64,000 bases of DNA from Lachnospiraceae bacterium (GCA_910575565.1 CAJTFL010000015.1:1-64000), one strand, 5' to 3'; shown: positions 7,858 through 17,964, counted from the first letter of the stretch. Notes: a model not told the origin generated them from the sequence alone. Numbers and translations: made by a program.

Positions 7858-10200
7858 TTACACATACTCTATATTAGAGCCAAGGGTGTTTAGCTTCCGC
7901 CCAAGCCAAATCCGCTCCGGAAAGTTTTCATGCTCTTTCTGCACAAATAAACATCCAAACTGCAATTCTTTCCAGGCATTGATTACATCAAAATTGTGGG
8001 AATCCACCGGAATAACCCTATCCACATATTTGCATTGCTTTACCAGTTCAAAACGCTCTTCAAACGTATTTTTTAACTTTTTACTTCCATATTTTGCAAA
8101 CAATTCCGCTGACATTAATTCGTCCGTCAATACCCCAGCAATCAAGTAATGGCTGTTTGCTTTGCTGCTTTTTAATAAGGATAAATCATTTATGCCAAAG
8201 GAATCAAAAGCTCCCATCACATACCCAATATGGTATTTTTCATCAGACATCGCATCATTTATTTTGCCGCCCAACAAAGCGTCAATTTCTCTGTCAAATA
8301 TCCGATAGCTATCTTCTCCAATCCCCATCTGCTTTAACTGTTCCACAATCGGTTCAAAGTCTTTGATGGTAATAATTACCCGGTATGTGCCCTGCATCAA
8401 CCGGGTGATTGAATCTGACTTGCGAATCTCAAAACCATTTATTTCACATCCCCATCGTTTTGGATGATTATCCACCAGAAAGATTGGCGGATAATCATTC
8501 CCATAGATATTCAAATACCAGCCAGCTAGCCTTCCCGAACCAAATAGGACGATCCTCCTGCCATCAAGATTAGAAAGAACATTGAAAGTATCCAGCTGCA
8601 CTTGTCCTTTCCCTGCATTCAACTGTCTCCTATTTTCCTCCACTACGCCAAATAAGTGCTGAATCCATGGCAAAAAGCCAACAAAAAGATCACGCCTCCG
8701 CAGCTTTGCCTGAAAATCAGCTTCTTCCTGCTCATAAAAATCCCACGTTTTTGCAAGCCCATACCTTTCCTTCATTGAATTAAGGGAGACTATAGATTCG
8801 ATTTCCGGTGAAAACGCATAAAGATCACGTAATGCCCGATAAAGAACATAATTTGCCGGGCAATTTTCTTTTGAAAATTCCTGATCAAAAAAAAGAATAT
8901 CCCCATGATCATAAAAACTATTCACCGGAATCATTTCAATATATGCTTTTTCTAAAATAACGCCCCAGTCTTCATCTGATGCCCACTTTAACATACAATT
9001 CTTTCCTGGATCCGCATATTCAGACGAATTCCATATATACTCCCGCAGCCGATCAATACAATCCAAAAATGCTTCAACATCTTTTTTAATCACATCATTC
9101 AAATACTGAGACAACGAAGGTAATCGAACTTGTTTCATTACTGCCTTATGATCACATTCTTCCATATCAAGAACAGGAATCCCTCGCGAAGCAAGCTCGC
9201 AAGTATTCTTCATAAGCTCCTGAATTCCTAAATACCCTTCCGGATATATCGGAACCTTTTCTACTATACCCCCGGCATATATATTTGTAGCAAAAGCCCT
9301 GCATCTGTCACGCTCTACCGAAAGAGCAGAATAAACCACTTCACTGCATGGCGTATTTCCTGCTTCTACAATAAATGCATTGCAAAAACAATAAAGAACT
9401 TCATTCTTTGCCAAACGTCCCATCAAACTCCATTCATCCATAAGACGTTGCGTTTTGTAATCTTTATAAACATGGATCCGTTCTAAGACATCCACCTCTG
9501 GCCGATGAGCATCTGTATAAATCATTTGTGTCTGGCGGTGATCCGGCATAGGATAGTAAATTTTAATAAATGCATAACTAAGTTCTTCCACAAATGCTAA
9601 AAGTTCTTCCCGGTCAAACCGGTATAATCCTGAATTATCTTCCGTCACGCCATCAAAGGGAATCTTTGTATTTGGATCCGGAACCCCGCAAAGATACTTC
9701 ACCCCAAGACGGTTAGGAAAGGCAAGCAAAAGCTTGCCTTTATCCGTTAAAACCGCTTTTACTGACTCCAAGATATTATGGTAAGAATTCACATCGGGAA
9801 TCACATCCCTTGTTTCATCTACGGCAAAAACAATGTAATCAAATTTAACTTCACAAGCCAAACAGTATTCAATGATATCCTGATTTACAACCCTCAGGTT
9901 TTTCACACCGTTTAATCTTTTTTTTGTCATCAAAGACCGATAAGGATCACTTTCTACCACAACCAAATCTTTGCAGCGAAAGCTTAACATCTCCGTAAAA
10001 GCCCCAAACCAGCTTCCTATCTGAAGCATTGTTCCGCCTGGATGAAATGGATACCATCCAAAAAGGCCGTTGGCAAGCTCGCTGAGATAGGAGACAACCT
10101 CCAATCGCTCATCACCCGATAAGCAATCACGAAAATCATTCAATGGATACTTCCCAATATAATCGCCTATCACTTTATCCATGCTACTATAAGGTTTCAT
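7858..10200 (-). CDS. methyltransferase / Rossmann / degenerate cytidylyltransferase protein
   Basis: About 780 residues, paralogous to the 819-residue protein at 3618-6077. The N-terminal methyltransferase-like domain keeps a motif I (MLQIGSWFGAFTEML) with an acidic residue after the next strand (VVVESDPY). The middle is unassigned. A Rossmann-like module occupies about 550-638 (IVLFGSGRLAGWYLN, LVDNHPKRWG). The C-terminal 120 residues align with a TagD-type cytidylyltransferase, but the catalytic HxGH stretch reads MGAFDSFGINDLSLLK, so both histidines are gone and it is probably inactive. The ATG at 10200 is preferred over an upstream TTG (10233) because AGGCAGGA precedes it. It opens the glycan island. 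Confidence 0.78.
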   Translation of the reverse strand: MKPYSSMDKVIGDYIGKYPLNDFRDCLSGDERLEVVSYLSELANGLFGWYPFHPGGTMLQIGSWFGAFTEMLSFRCKDLVVVESDPYRSLMTKKRLNGVKNLRVVNQDIIEYCLACEVKFDYIVFAVDETRDVIPDVNSYHNILESVKAVLTDKGKLLLAFPNRLGVKYLCGVPDPNTKIPFDGVTEDNSGLYRFDREELLAFVEELSYAFIKIYYPMPDHRQTQMIYTDAHRPEVDVLERIHVYKDYKTQRLMDEWSLMGRLAKNEVLYCFCNAFIVEAGNTPCSEVVYSALSVERDRCRAFATNIYAGGIVEKVPIYPEGYLGIQELMKNTCELASRGIPVLDMEECDHKAVMKQVRLPSLSQYLNDVIKKDVEAFLDCIDRLREYIWNSSEYADPGKNCMLKWASDEDWGVILEKAYIEMIPVNSFYDHGDILFFDQEFSKENCPANYVLYRALRDLYAFSPEIESIVSLNSMKERYGLAKTWDFYEQEEADFQAKLRRRDLFVGFLPWIQHLFGVVEENRRQLNAGKGQVQLDTFNVLSNLDGRRIVLFGSGRLAGWYLNIYGNDYPPIFLVDNHPKRWGCEINGFEIRKSDSITRLMQGTYRVIITIKDFEPIVEQLKQMGIGEDSYRIFDREIDALLGGKINDAMSDEKYHIGYVMGAFDSFGINDLSLLKSSKANSHYLIAGVLTDELMSAELFAKYGSKKLKNTFEERFELVKQCKYVDRVIPVDSHNFDVINAWKELQFGCLFVQKEHENFPERIWLGRKLNTLGSNIEYV

Positions 10201-10312
10201 TAACACAATCCTGCCTTTTTCACCAAAATTCAATAGTGGATAACAAATTTGTCAAAATGCTCTTATCCTGGTATACACTAACATCTAAACCTTCTCTTAC
10301 GACACTATAAAT

Positions 10313-11662
10313 TCAATTATCGATATCCCTCATTAATACATAATGTGGAAATCCCAACGCTTTTAAGCGATGTTCCACTTCCTGTACATCCTTTTTCCCT
10401 ATCGATACAATCACCAGCATATTTTCTTTGTATCTTAACAATTCATTTATTTGCCTTACCGGCACACCATACAAACTATCTGGATTTCCTTCTAAATCTG
10501 TTACTGCAAAATATTTAACTTTAATATTCCTTCGACCTGCTCTCAATATTTCATACATTCTTTGTCCCAATATTCCTGCACCATATATCATAATCTGGTC
10601 ATACGGGTTAATTACATCATCAATTTTTTTAATCCTTTCTTTTTCCTTTTCAACATAGCTAATCGGACTGATAAAAATATCAAACAAGAGAGTCTTCAAG
10701 TGATTAGAGTATAGATCAATTTCAATATCTCCGCGTTCAGCTGCAAGCAAAAACTCTTCTCTTATCCGTTCTGCTAGTGCATTTTTATATTGGTCATCTA
10801 CCCGCAAAATATTGGTCACACAATCTGCGATTTTAAAATAGCTGGCCCATTTACAAAATGGCTTTCCTTCTTCTCCCATCTGATTTATGATATGATATAT
10901 GTATTCATACTCATCACAAACAGCAAACACTTTTGCTTTACTATGGATGGAAGAATTAAGGTTATCAATCCGATAATGATAAAATGCTTGTTTCGCAAAA
11001 TATATACTCTTGGCTTTTATCATCGTTTGGAACCAGAAACCATTATCCTGATAAGATGCCCCTGGAGTTTCATTGTGCAAAATATGGTTTTCTTGAAGAA
11101 ATTTTCTACTATATAACCCACTCCATGTATACTTCTCAAATAGAAAAGCATCCTCACATTCCCTGATATTTAAAACCGTATCATACATTCCAAGAACCTT
11201 TTCTAAGTCCTCCTGCTTCCACGAGTGGCATTGGCGTAATCTGGATTCGGAAATTAATGAATGATATTCATTTATTTGCTTCCCATCTCCACCCTCATAA
11301 AATTCAAAATAATCTGCTTTTATTACATCAACTTGTTTCTCTTCCATTAAGGCATACAGTTTTTCGTACATATCTGCTTCAATCAAATCATCGCTTTCAA
11401 CGATTCCTACATATGGGGCTGTTGCCATGCCGATACCAATGTTCATCGATTTTCCATAACCTTCATTTTGTTTATGGATAACCCGAAATCGACTATCTGA
11501 TTTCATGTACTCGTCTAATATTTTGGCAGAACTATCCGTAGATCCATCATCTACGCAAATAATTTCAATATCACGTAATGTTTGCTTTTGAATGCTGTCA
11601 AGACATTCCTTCAAATAACGTTCAACATTGTAAACCGGAACTATAATTGATATCTTTGCCAT
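10313..11662 (-). CDS. GT2 glycosyltransferase with C-terminal Rossmann-like module
   Basis: A 449-residue family 2 glycosyltransferase. The GT-A core begins KISIIVPVYNVERYLKECLD and has VDDGSTDSS, then GIVESDDLIEADMYEKL with an SDD metal-binding motif near residue 95. Residues about 357-449 are the Rossmann-like module found across this island (IMIYGAGILGQRMYEIL). No membrane segment is visible, so it should act in the cytoplasm on an NDP-sugar. The ATG at 11662 directly follows GGAGGATATT; the frame's earlier ATG at 11674 lies upstream of that site. The acceptor and sugar cannot be read from sequence. It follows the IS-proximal GT2 gene on the same strand. Confidence 0.88.
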   Translation of the reverse strand: MAKISIIVPVYNVERYLKECLDSIQKQTLRDIEIICVDDGSTDSSAKILDEYMKSDSRFRVIHKQNEGYGKSMNIGIGMATAPYVGIVESDDLIEADMYEKLYALMEEKQVDVIKADYFEFYEGGDGKQINEYHSLISESRLRQCHSWKQEDLEKVLGMYDTVLNIRECEDAFLFEKYTWSGLYSRKFLQENHILHNETPGASYQDNGFWFQTMIKAKSIYFAKQAFYHYRIDNLNSSIHSKAKVFAVCDEYEYIYHIINQMGEEGKPFCKWASYFKIADCVTNILRVDDQYKNALAERIREEFLLAAERGDIEIDLYSNHLKTLLFDIFISPISYVEKEKERIKKIDDVINPYDQIMIYGAGILGQRMYEILRAGRRNIKVKYFAVTDLEGNPDSLYGVPVRQINELLRYKENMLVIVSIGKKDVQEVEHRLKALGFPHYVLMRDIDN

Positions 11663-11772
11663 AATATCCTCCATTTACTTTAATATGATTACGGTTCAAA
11701 TAAGTATACAAATTTTTTGTCCACTTTCCTTTGCCCTGAATGTAAATATCTTTCTCTATTTATTTTTTCATG

Positions 11773-13149
11773 TTAACGTTGTAGTCTCATTTTATCACTC
11801 ATTGTTAACAACTGCAGATCTTCTTCTATATCATACAATTCAATCTGTTCTTTAGGAACACCTATGCAGATTAACTGCTCATACATTTCCCTACGGTTTT
11901 TACTGCTTCTAGTAGCAATTATATAATATATCTCTGATACCTGATTAACTGCCTCTTCTAAAGATATGACTGGAATGCCTTGTAGATTCATTCCTTGAAG
12001 CTGCTCATTATTATCACAAAAAGCAATGATATTTCCTATCCCCTGGAACTGCAAATATACATGAAGGAACTGCCCCAATCTGCCTGCGCCAAAAATATAC
12101 GCTTTATGCTGTTGAAGAATATTTGAAATTTCTTTCAATCTTTTCCACTTTTTTATATAGATGCATTTTAACAACTCATACAGTTCATTAGGATTTTTCA
12201 AAAATATAATTAATTTTTCCCATAAACCATTTTGCCAAGATTCACAATCATCCTTTGACACTATTTTCTGATTCACTGCCTTTTGAATTTTTTGATGCAG
12301 TTCAAGAATTCCATCTTTAGATTCAGTCCAAAATTCACCAGAACGAGCCATAAAATAAAATCGATCTACGCTAAGTCCTGACATTTTCAAGAAATATACT
12401 TTTTTCCATTCCTCGGATAACTTGTCCAAATATAATTCTATATATTTATACTCTGCTGCTGCGTATAAAAGGCCTTTCTTATTATATGAAGATGCATCCA
12501 GATTGTCTTGTCTGTAATGGTAAACTAAATGCTTAATATATACTCCTTTATCTGCTTTGCTTATTATCTGGAATAACGCCCCAATATCTTGAAATGCCGC
12601 ACCAGGAGTTTCACTGAGCTTGATATTTTGGATAAATTCTTTCCGGTATATCCCATTCCAAATAAAATTATCATACAAAAATAAATTCGGAGAATCTTTT
12701 GGCCTCGCACAATATTCTAACTGATGCATCAATTCTTTACAAGGTATAATTAAATACTTCCATTCAACCCCATTTTTTCCCTGACAAAAAGCTTCACTTA
12801 TCCCTTTTACATAATCTGCTTTTGTTTCTAAAGCTTTAGCATATAAAACATCAAACATATCTGCCTGCACAAAATCATCCGTCTCTACAATGCCAATATA
12901 CTCGCCAGCAGCTATAGAAATCCCTTGATTTACTTGATATCCGTAACTTTTTTTGGCTGAATGAAGCAATCTGATTCTTGAATCTTTCTTTTGGTATTCA
13001 GACAAGATTTCAAGCGTTCCATCTGTGGAACCTGCATCGATAATTAGTATTTCAATATCAATGAGCGTTTGGTTAATGACACTATCTATACATTGCTTTA
13101 AAAACTTAACTACATTTAAACATGGCATAATTATTGATACTTTTGGCAT
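11773..13149 (-). CDS. GT2 glycosyltransferase with C-terminal Rossmann-like module
   Basis: A 458-residue family 2 glycosyltransferase beginning PKVSIIMPCLNVVKFLKQCI, with IIDAGSTDGTLEIL as the nucleotide-binding signature and IGIVETDDFVQADMFDVL as the DXD-like site. The C-terminal module at about 350-440 starts AYIFGAGRLGQFLHVYL and includes CDNNEQLQG. It is similar in plan to the next gene (10313-11662), so the two may be old duplicates. The ATG follows AAGGAAAATAAT. An IS982-type element ends 21 bp upstream of the start codon, so the native promoter or operon link has been separated and expression may depend on read-through from the element. Confidence 0.88.
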   Translation of the reverse strand: MPKVSIIMPCLNVVKFLKQCIDSVINQTLIDIEILIIDAGSTDGTLEILSEYQKKDSRIRLLHSAKKSYGYQVNQGISIAAGEYIGIVETDDFVQADMFDVLYAKALETKADYVKGISEAFCQGKNGVEWKYLIIPCKELMHQLEYCARPKDSPNLFLYDNFIWNGIYRKEFIQNIKLSETPGAAFQDIGALFQIISKADKGVYIKHLVYHYRQDNLDASSYNKKGLLYAAAEYKYIELYLDKLSEEWKKVYFLKMSGLSVDRFYFMARSGEFWTESKDGILELHQKIQKAVNQKIVSKDDCESWQNGLWEKLIIFLKNPNELYELLKCIYIKKWKRLKEISNILQQHKAYIFGAGRLGQFLHVYLQFQGIGNIIAFCDNNEQLQGMNLQGIPVISLEEAVNQVSEIYYIIATRSSKNRREMYEQLICIGVPKEQIELYDIEEDLQLLTMSDKMRLQR

Positions 13150-13169
13150 ATTATTTTCCTTCTAACTTA

Positions 13170-14291
13170 ACCTGTTGTGCTACTTATAGTTAAAAACTGC
13201 ATAGTTTAATAAATGGCTTAAAAAGCCCAAAAAGTCCCTTCCAGATTCTGAAAGTGTAAATTTTTAGAATATCAACTGCTTGATTTTACCAATGTCACAG
13301 GGGGAGCGGAATATTCTGTTGAATGCCATGCACAGATTATGACCCAACACTTTGTTCTGCAGCCGGGTACATAACCCCCGGAAGCTTTTCGCAAGTGCTT
13401 TTTCTGCATTCAGCTGCCCGCTAAGCTGTGAGAATACGGTTTCCACCCTCCGCCGGAATCCAAAGATGAGGCGCCGTATTTCCGTTGGCCAGTTTGTTTT
13501 ATAACTGGAGGGCTTCAATGACATCAGGCATATCCCCTGCCTGCGCATATCATCCCAAAGGCCTTCCCCGGTATATCCTTTGTCCCCGAGAACCACCAGG
13601 CCAAATTGGTTTTCCGCAAGGTTCCGGAGCCCTTCCCGGTCGTCCACCGAGGCCGGGGTGATCTCAAATGCGGTGATATAGCCTTCCAAAGTAATCATGG
13701 CATGGATCTTGAAGCCGGAATAGGTCTCTTTTTTGGAAGGGCACTTTCCGTAATTTGCCCCGTCCCCACGGAAAGAACGGCAATAGTGGGCACGTCCGAA
13801 TTTACAGACGGGAAGAGGGAAGCTGTCAATTACAAAATAATAGCTGGCCGGTATCGGAAAGGAATGGATCAGTTTCTGCCGGAGCAGCTCCGTCACCTGC
13901 AAAAGCGCCCTCCTGGTTCTGTTGAACTGGGTACGGCAGCAGAGCCTGGGAAAAAGATGCCGGTAATTACGTTTGACAAAGGAATACCAGGCATTTTCAG
14001 AATCCATCCCAATCAGCTCGCCGCAGATGCCCAAAGTAATGATTTCCGGGTCGGACATTTTCGCGTTATCCACATTTCTCCTTTGTGAGACAGAAGCAGG
14101 GGCAAACTGTTGGTACAGGTCATCAATAATGGTATAAACAAGCAAAATAAAGTCTTCAAAAGTTGCTATGAGGGTGGTATAATCATCTTGAAGCTTCAGC
14201 ATAATGTGCCTCCTTTCATAGTCGTAGTGGTGTACAACTATAGAATAGCACATTTTACTGAAGTTTTTCTATATCAACTAGCACAACAGGT
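13170..14291. mobile_element. IS982-family-like insertion sequence
   Basis: A 1122-bp element bounded by inverted ends: ACCTGTTGTGCTA at 13170 and its complement TAGCACAACAGGT ending at 14291, with weaker similarity further inward. Flanking TAACTTA (13163-13169) and TAATTTA (14292-14298) may be a 7-bp target duplication with one change. The single gene inside is a transposase on the minus strand. It sits between two glycosyltransferase-type genes of the same orientation. Confidence 0.75.
13264..14202 (-). CDS. IS982-family transposase
   Basis: About 312 residues from the ATG at 14202, which follows GAAAGGAGGCACATT; the earlier in-frame start at 14253 has no comparable site. DDE residues fit YYFVIDSFPLPVCKFGRAHY (first D), VVLGDKGYTGEG (second D) and RVETVFSQLSGQLNAEKA (E). 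The RSFRGDGANYGKCPSKKETY stretch is typical of IS982-type enzymes. Length is normal for the family and no frameshift is visible, so the element may still be active. It catalyses cut-and-paste movement of its own element. Confidence 0.88.
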   Translation of the reverse strand: MLKLQDDYTTLIATFEDFILLVYTIIDDLYQQFAPASVSQRRNVDNAKMSDPEIITLGICGELIGMDSENAWYSFVKRNYRHLFPRLCCRTQFNRTRRALLQVTELLRQKLIHSFPIPASYYFVIDSFPLPVCKFGRAHYCRSFRGDGANYGKCPSKKETYSGFKIHAMITLEGYITAFEITPASVDDREGLRNLAENQFGLVVLGDKGYTGEGLWDDMRRQGICLMSLKPSSYKTNWPTEIRRLIFGFRRRVETVFSQLSGQLNAEKALAKSFRGLCTRLQNKVLGHNLCMAFNRIFRSPCDIGKIKQLIF

Positions 14292-14317
14292 TAATTTATA
14301 CAAATATAATAAAGCTT

Positions 14318-15706
14318 TTATTTATGCTCACCTTCAACAACAATCAATGGCAACTCTTTAACCTTATAATTTTGCTGAATTATCCATACAGAAAGTAAAC
14401 GCTCTGCTATAAACCCAATAATACGCTTACTATAATCATCCCAATATTCCTTTATTTCTATTCCATTTATTAATTTAAAAAGAATTGGAAATAACCAATC
14501 ACAGTATTCATGTAATATTTTTTTTGATGTTATAAACATATTACATGGATGCATAGCATGACCTTGAAATATATACTTAACTGCTTTCCCTTCTTCGCCT
14601 TCTAAATCGTCAACAAATTTATCAAAAAATTTCATACTTTTAAAAAAAGCTTCTTGACATACTGATTTTCTTATAATCTCTTCCACTGTAGAATTGGAAT
14701 CATATGCCTGTTCAATAACAATAATATCATACTTATCCATCAATAATTCTATTTCTAAACTCTGAAGCATAAAATTATTAATAGGCGACTTAAAAAAACG
14801 TCGATAATGATTCAAACCTAATATATCTGAATTTATGTTTTTCCAAATCCAATACAAAGCAGTACATTCATTAATCTTTTGATTCAAAAAAGATATATTG
14901 TCTCCTGCATCATCACCAATATATTCCAACTCTATTTTATTACCCCTTTTACCTGCATATATTGGAATATAGGATTCTTCCTTTATTGGAATAAATTGTT
15001 TATGCGTAACTTCAAATATTTTTATTTGTTGCTCACTCTTATAAATATACCCGAATAAATATCCCGAAAAGTTAATCATTTTGATTTGATTTTCTATTTT
15101 GTTTATAACATCTAAAGGTATAATAAATATTATAAATTTCGTATATAAAGATAACTTTTCAATCAACTCAGTACTCAAAATGTCTTCACTTAGCAAAATT
15201 AAATCATATGTTTCATTTAATGTCTTTATATTAAAATATTTTTTTCGATAACTGTTTATAAAAAATATTTCTTTACTATCAATAAGTAAGTCAACGATAA
15301 TTTCACTATTTATATTCCAAATTTGCTTAGAATTTAACAATCCACCAACATCCAGTATTTTTTTTATATTCCTACAATTACAACATTTACCTATAACATT
15401 TGCAATTACTCTAGAATTATAGAAATTTTTTCCCAAATAATATTCCCATTTCAAAATTTTTCTACAATCAATTCCCATTTCTATGATTAATTGATATGAA
15501 ATTTCTTTATAACTTATTTCTGAAGCAAATATAACAATATAGTCAAATTCATATTTACATATATTTTTCGGAAGTACTACTTCTTTGTTAGCAAATTTAA
15601 CTTGACTATTTATATTATTATCAACTAAGCACACAATATCTTTCTCACACAGGAAGCAACTAAATCGTTCAAATATCTGCCCCAGTCCCCATACAATAAT
15701 TTTCAT
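14318..15706 (-). CDS. DUF4422 glycosyltransferase-like protein with N-terminal Rossmann-like module
   Basis: A 462-residue protein. Residues 1-95 are the island's Rossmann-like module (KIIVWGLGQIFERFSCFL, CLVDNN). The C-terminal half matches DUF4422, a family found in capsule and exopolysaccharide loci: YIPIYAGKRGN, GDDAGDNISFLNQKINECTA, YWIWKNINSD and GLNHYRRFF. DUF4422 proteins are generally taken to be glycosyltransferases, although the reaction is not established. The central 150 residues (NVIGKCCNCRNIKKILDVGG onward) are unassigned. Its ATG overlaps the stop of the upstream gene by 4 bp (ATGA), so the two are translationally coupled. GC content is very low, like its neighbours. Confidence 0.8.
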   Translation of the reverse strand: MKIIVWGLGQIFERFSCFLCEKDIVCLVDNNINSQVKFANKEVVLPKNICKYEFDYIVIFASEISYKEISYQLIIEMGIDCRKILKWEYYLGKNFYNSRVIANVIGKCCNCRNIKKILDVGGLLNSKQIWNINSEIIVDLLIDSKEIFFINSYRKKYFNIKTLNETYDLILLSEDILSTELIEKLSLYTKFIIFIIPLDVINKIENQIKMINFSGYLFGYIYKSEQQIKIFEVTHKQFIPIKEESYIPIYAGKRGNKIELEYIGDDAGDNISFLNQKINECTALYWIWKNINSDILGLNHYRRFFKSPINNFMLQSLEIELLMDKYDIIVIEQAYDSNSTVEEIIRKSVCQEAFFKSMKFFDKFVDDLEGEEGKAVKYIFQGHAMHPCNMFITSKKILHEYCDWLFPILFKLINGIEIKEYWDDYSKRIIGFIAERLLSVWIIQQNYKVKELPLIVVEGEHK

Positions 15707-16596
15707 AAATCTTTTCTATAAACCACCCTTCCATTTAACAAATCTAGTATTCTATAATCTAAGCTATTACTTCCAATACCCGCAGTACTATTAACCACCT
15801 CATAAAATTCTTTCTGTCCCGGATATAGACTCAATTGGATTATTTCTTTGCTTTTCTTTTTAAAAGGAGTAAAACAAATTTTTTTCGAATATTGTTTTAA
15901 CTCCAAAAACCTATCAGCTACTTTTTCATTTACTGTGTACATTTCTATAAACAAATTATTATAATTTATCTTCTCTCTTCTTCTTTTCCAACTTTTAATC
16001 GCAAATTCTGGTTCGCTATCATGATTACAATGAACTAAAACATCTCCCAATTCCATAACTGGATATTTCTTATGGCTATGCATATCTATATCATATCGTA
16101 AAAATTTTAAATCCAATGATAAGTAATCATATATATTTTCTAAAAGCTTTATATAATCACTATCTTCTAAAAATAAATTCTTAAATGGAGAACAACATTC
16201 AATCCCTAAGGTATAATATACCATACCACCCCAACAATTATTGGAAATAATACTGATGTTACTTTCTTTCAATCTAATATATTCATCAAATTTCAAATAA
16301 GGAATTTCTAATATACGATAAGGTAAAATCTTTTCTTTAGGTATTCCTTGATTTATTGCTTCATTCATAATTTCCTTATAATTCTTATCATTCATAACAA
16401 TAATATAGTCAAACGCAATTTCAAATAATGAATCAGCCTTAATTACCGGATATTCATCTATAATATCATATCTAGGAATTTTTGTTGCTGTTAATGCCAC
16501 CACTTGAAACTGGGCATTAAATTCATAATATTTTAACAAGTTTAAATGTCTATTATAAACACTTCCTAATCCCCAAACCACAATTTTGTAATTCAA
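15703..16596 (-). CDS. DUF1919 family protein with N-terminal Rossmann-like module
   Basis: 297 residues. The N-terminal 105 residues are the shared Rossmann-like module (KIVVWGLGSVYNRHLNLL; DYIIVMNDKNYKEIMNEA). The rest matches DUF1919, seen in polysaccharide clusters and related to exopolysaccharide glycosyltransferases: ISNNCWGGMVYYTLGIECCS, SPFKNLFLEDSDYIKLLENI, HCNHDSEPEFAIKSWKRRRE. The start is TTG at 16596, supported by GAGG seven bases upstream and by alignment of the module with its relatives. It is the middle gene of a tight three-gene set (15 bp after the GT4 gene, 4-bp overlap with the DUF4422 gene). The substrate is unknown. Confidence 0.78.
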   Translation of the reverse strand: MNYKIVVWGLGSVYNRHLNLLKYYEFNAQFQVVALTATKIPRYDIIDEYPVIKADSLFEIAFDYIIVMNDKNYKEIMNEAINQGIPKEKILPYRILEIPYLKFDEYIRLKESNISIISNNCWGGMVYYTLGIECCSPFKNLFLEDSDYIKLLENIYDYLSLDLKFLRYDIDMHSHKKYPVMELGDVLVHCNHDSEPEFAIKSWKRRREKINYNNLFIEMYTVNEKVADRFLELKQYSKKICFTPFKKKSKEIIQLSLYPGQKEFYEVVNSTAGIGSNSLDYRILDLLNGRVVYRKDL

Positions 16597-16611
16597 TATG
16601 TAACCTCTTTT

Positions 16612-17964
16612 CTAAAAAATTCCTTTTACAATTTCCAAAATATTCCTTTCAAATTGTTGAATTGAAAAATTCTTTTCATAAATTGCAAACGCTTTCTCTC
16701 CTATTTCATCAATCCGATTACTGTTATCAACAATCCATTGTATACTGCTTATTAAACTATTTACATCTCCCGATTTACAAATCAACCCATCTTTGTATGG
16801 AGTAATGTATTCTGCTGTGCCTGTCATGTCTGATGCAATGCAAACTTTTTTATTCATCATTCCTTCTGCTAATACAACGGGAAGTGGATCATTTAATGAT
16901 GGGCATACAATTACATCAATATTTATGTAGATTTCTTCTAATTCATCATGTTCTAAAGCGCCCCATACCTTTATACCTTCTATTTTTTCGAATTCTTGTT
17001 TTTTTTCTTCAGCAATACTACCGATAATCCAGAATTCTGCCTTTGAGCTCCAATCATGCCAACATAATCTTATAGCTTCAACAAATATATCTTGTGCTTT
17101 TCGCTTATCTACAGATCCAATTACTGCAAAAACCAATTTGTTCTTTCTAATTCTATTTTGTACTTTTTTATTCAATTTAATGCCATACGCCAATTTTTTA
17201 ATAAGTTGTCCATTAGAATACTTATCAAATGCTCTAACTGCTCGTCCGCTAACACCATAAACCAATATGTTAGATGAGCAAATCAAATCTTCAGATTTAA
17301 TTTGATATTCTTCATAAATATTTTCTTCTTCATGTAGCCACCACAAAATCGGAATTTTTAAAAATTTTATCGACATAACTAATTTATACAATGTAACAGT
17401 ATTAACAATAATTAAGTCATATTTGCCAAAATAATACTTTACTTCATTTTCATCAAATACAAAATCGCTAAATAAATTAACTGATATATTTTTTCTTATA
17501 AATTCATATAACAATTTATCCTTTTCTAAAGCATATAGCGTGACTTTATATCCATTTTGGTACAATAATTCTGCCATGTTTAATAACATTAATGGAGCAC
17601 CCGTTAATGAAAGACTATGCGTTACTAATAATATATTTTTTTTAAAAATTTCTGATATAATATTTTCAAATCTAGTAACTGATCTCATTCCGAAAATTTT
17701 AGAATTTTCACAATCTAATATCACATCCTTATTTATTCCTAAATCTAAAAGCTGCTTTCTCATTTGTTCATAATATCTACTAACTATTAAAATATAATCA
17801 TATCTAAATTGATAAACTTGATCTGGTGAAACTATTTTAGTACTATCAATATATGTACCCCATTTTTTAGGATTATTATCCAAATAAGCAACTATTTTCA
17901 TATTTGAAAATCTATGCTTATGCAATTCAAATAATTTTCCTGTTCCAAAAATAATAATTTTCAT
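16612..17964 (-). CDS. GT4 glycosyltransferase with N-terminal Rossmann-like module
   Basis: 450 residues. Residues 1-95 form the island's Rossmann-like module (KIIIFGTGKLFELHKHRF, AYLDNNPKKWG). From about residue 107 a GT-B family 4 glycosyltransferase follows: NILLVTHSLSLTGAPLMLLN, a linker, VFAVIGSVDKRKAQDIFVEA and the donor-binding DVIVCPSLNDPLPVVLAEGM motif. In most family members this C-terminal EX7E-like region binds an NDP-sugar; here it ends in PVVLAEGMMNKK, so the first glutamate is not conserved in the usual place. It is probably a cytoplasmic retaining transferase. The ATG follows GGTGAAAA. Sequence is strongly AT-rich. Confidence 0.86.
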   Translation of the reverse strand: MKIIIFGTGKLFELHKHRFSNMKIVAYLDNNPKKWGTYIDSTKIVSPDQVYQFRYDYILIVSRYYEQMRKQLLDLGINKDVILDCENSKIFGMRSVTRFENIISEIFKKNILLVTHSLSLTGAPLMLLNMAELLYQNGYKVTLYALEKDKLLYEFIRKNISVNLFSDFVFDENEVKYYFGKYDLIIVNTVTLYKLVMSIKFLKIPILWWLHEEENIYEEYQIKSEDLICSSNILVYGVSGRAVRAFDKYSNGQLIKKLAYGIKLNKKVQNRIRKNKLVFAVIGSVDKRKAQDIFVEAIRLCWHDWSSKAEFWIIGSIAEEKKQEFEKIEGIKVWGALEHDELEEIYINIDVIVCPSLNDPLPVVLAEGMMNKKVCIASDMTGTAEYITPYKDGLICKSGDVNSLISSIQWIVDNSNRIDEIGEKAFAIYEKNFSIQQFERNILEIVKGIF

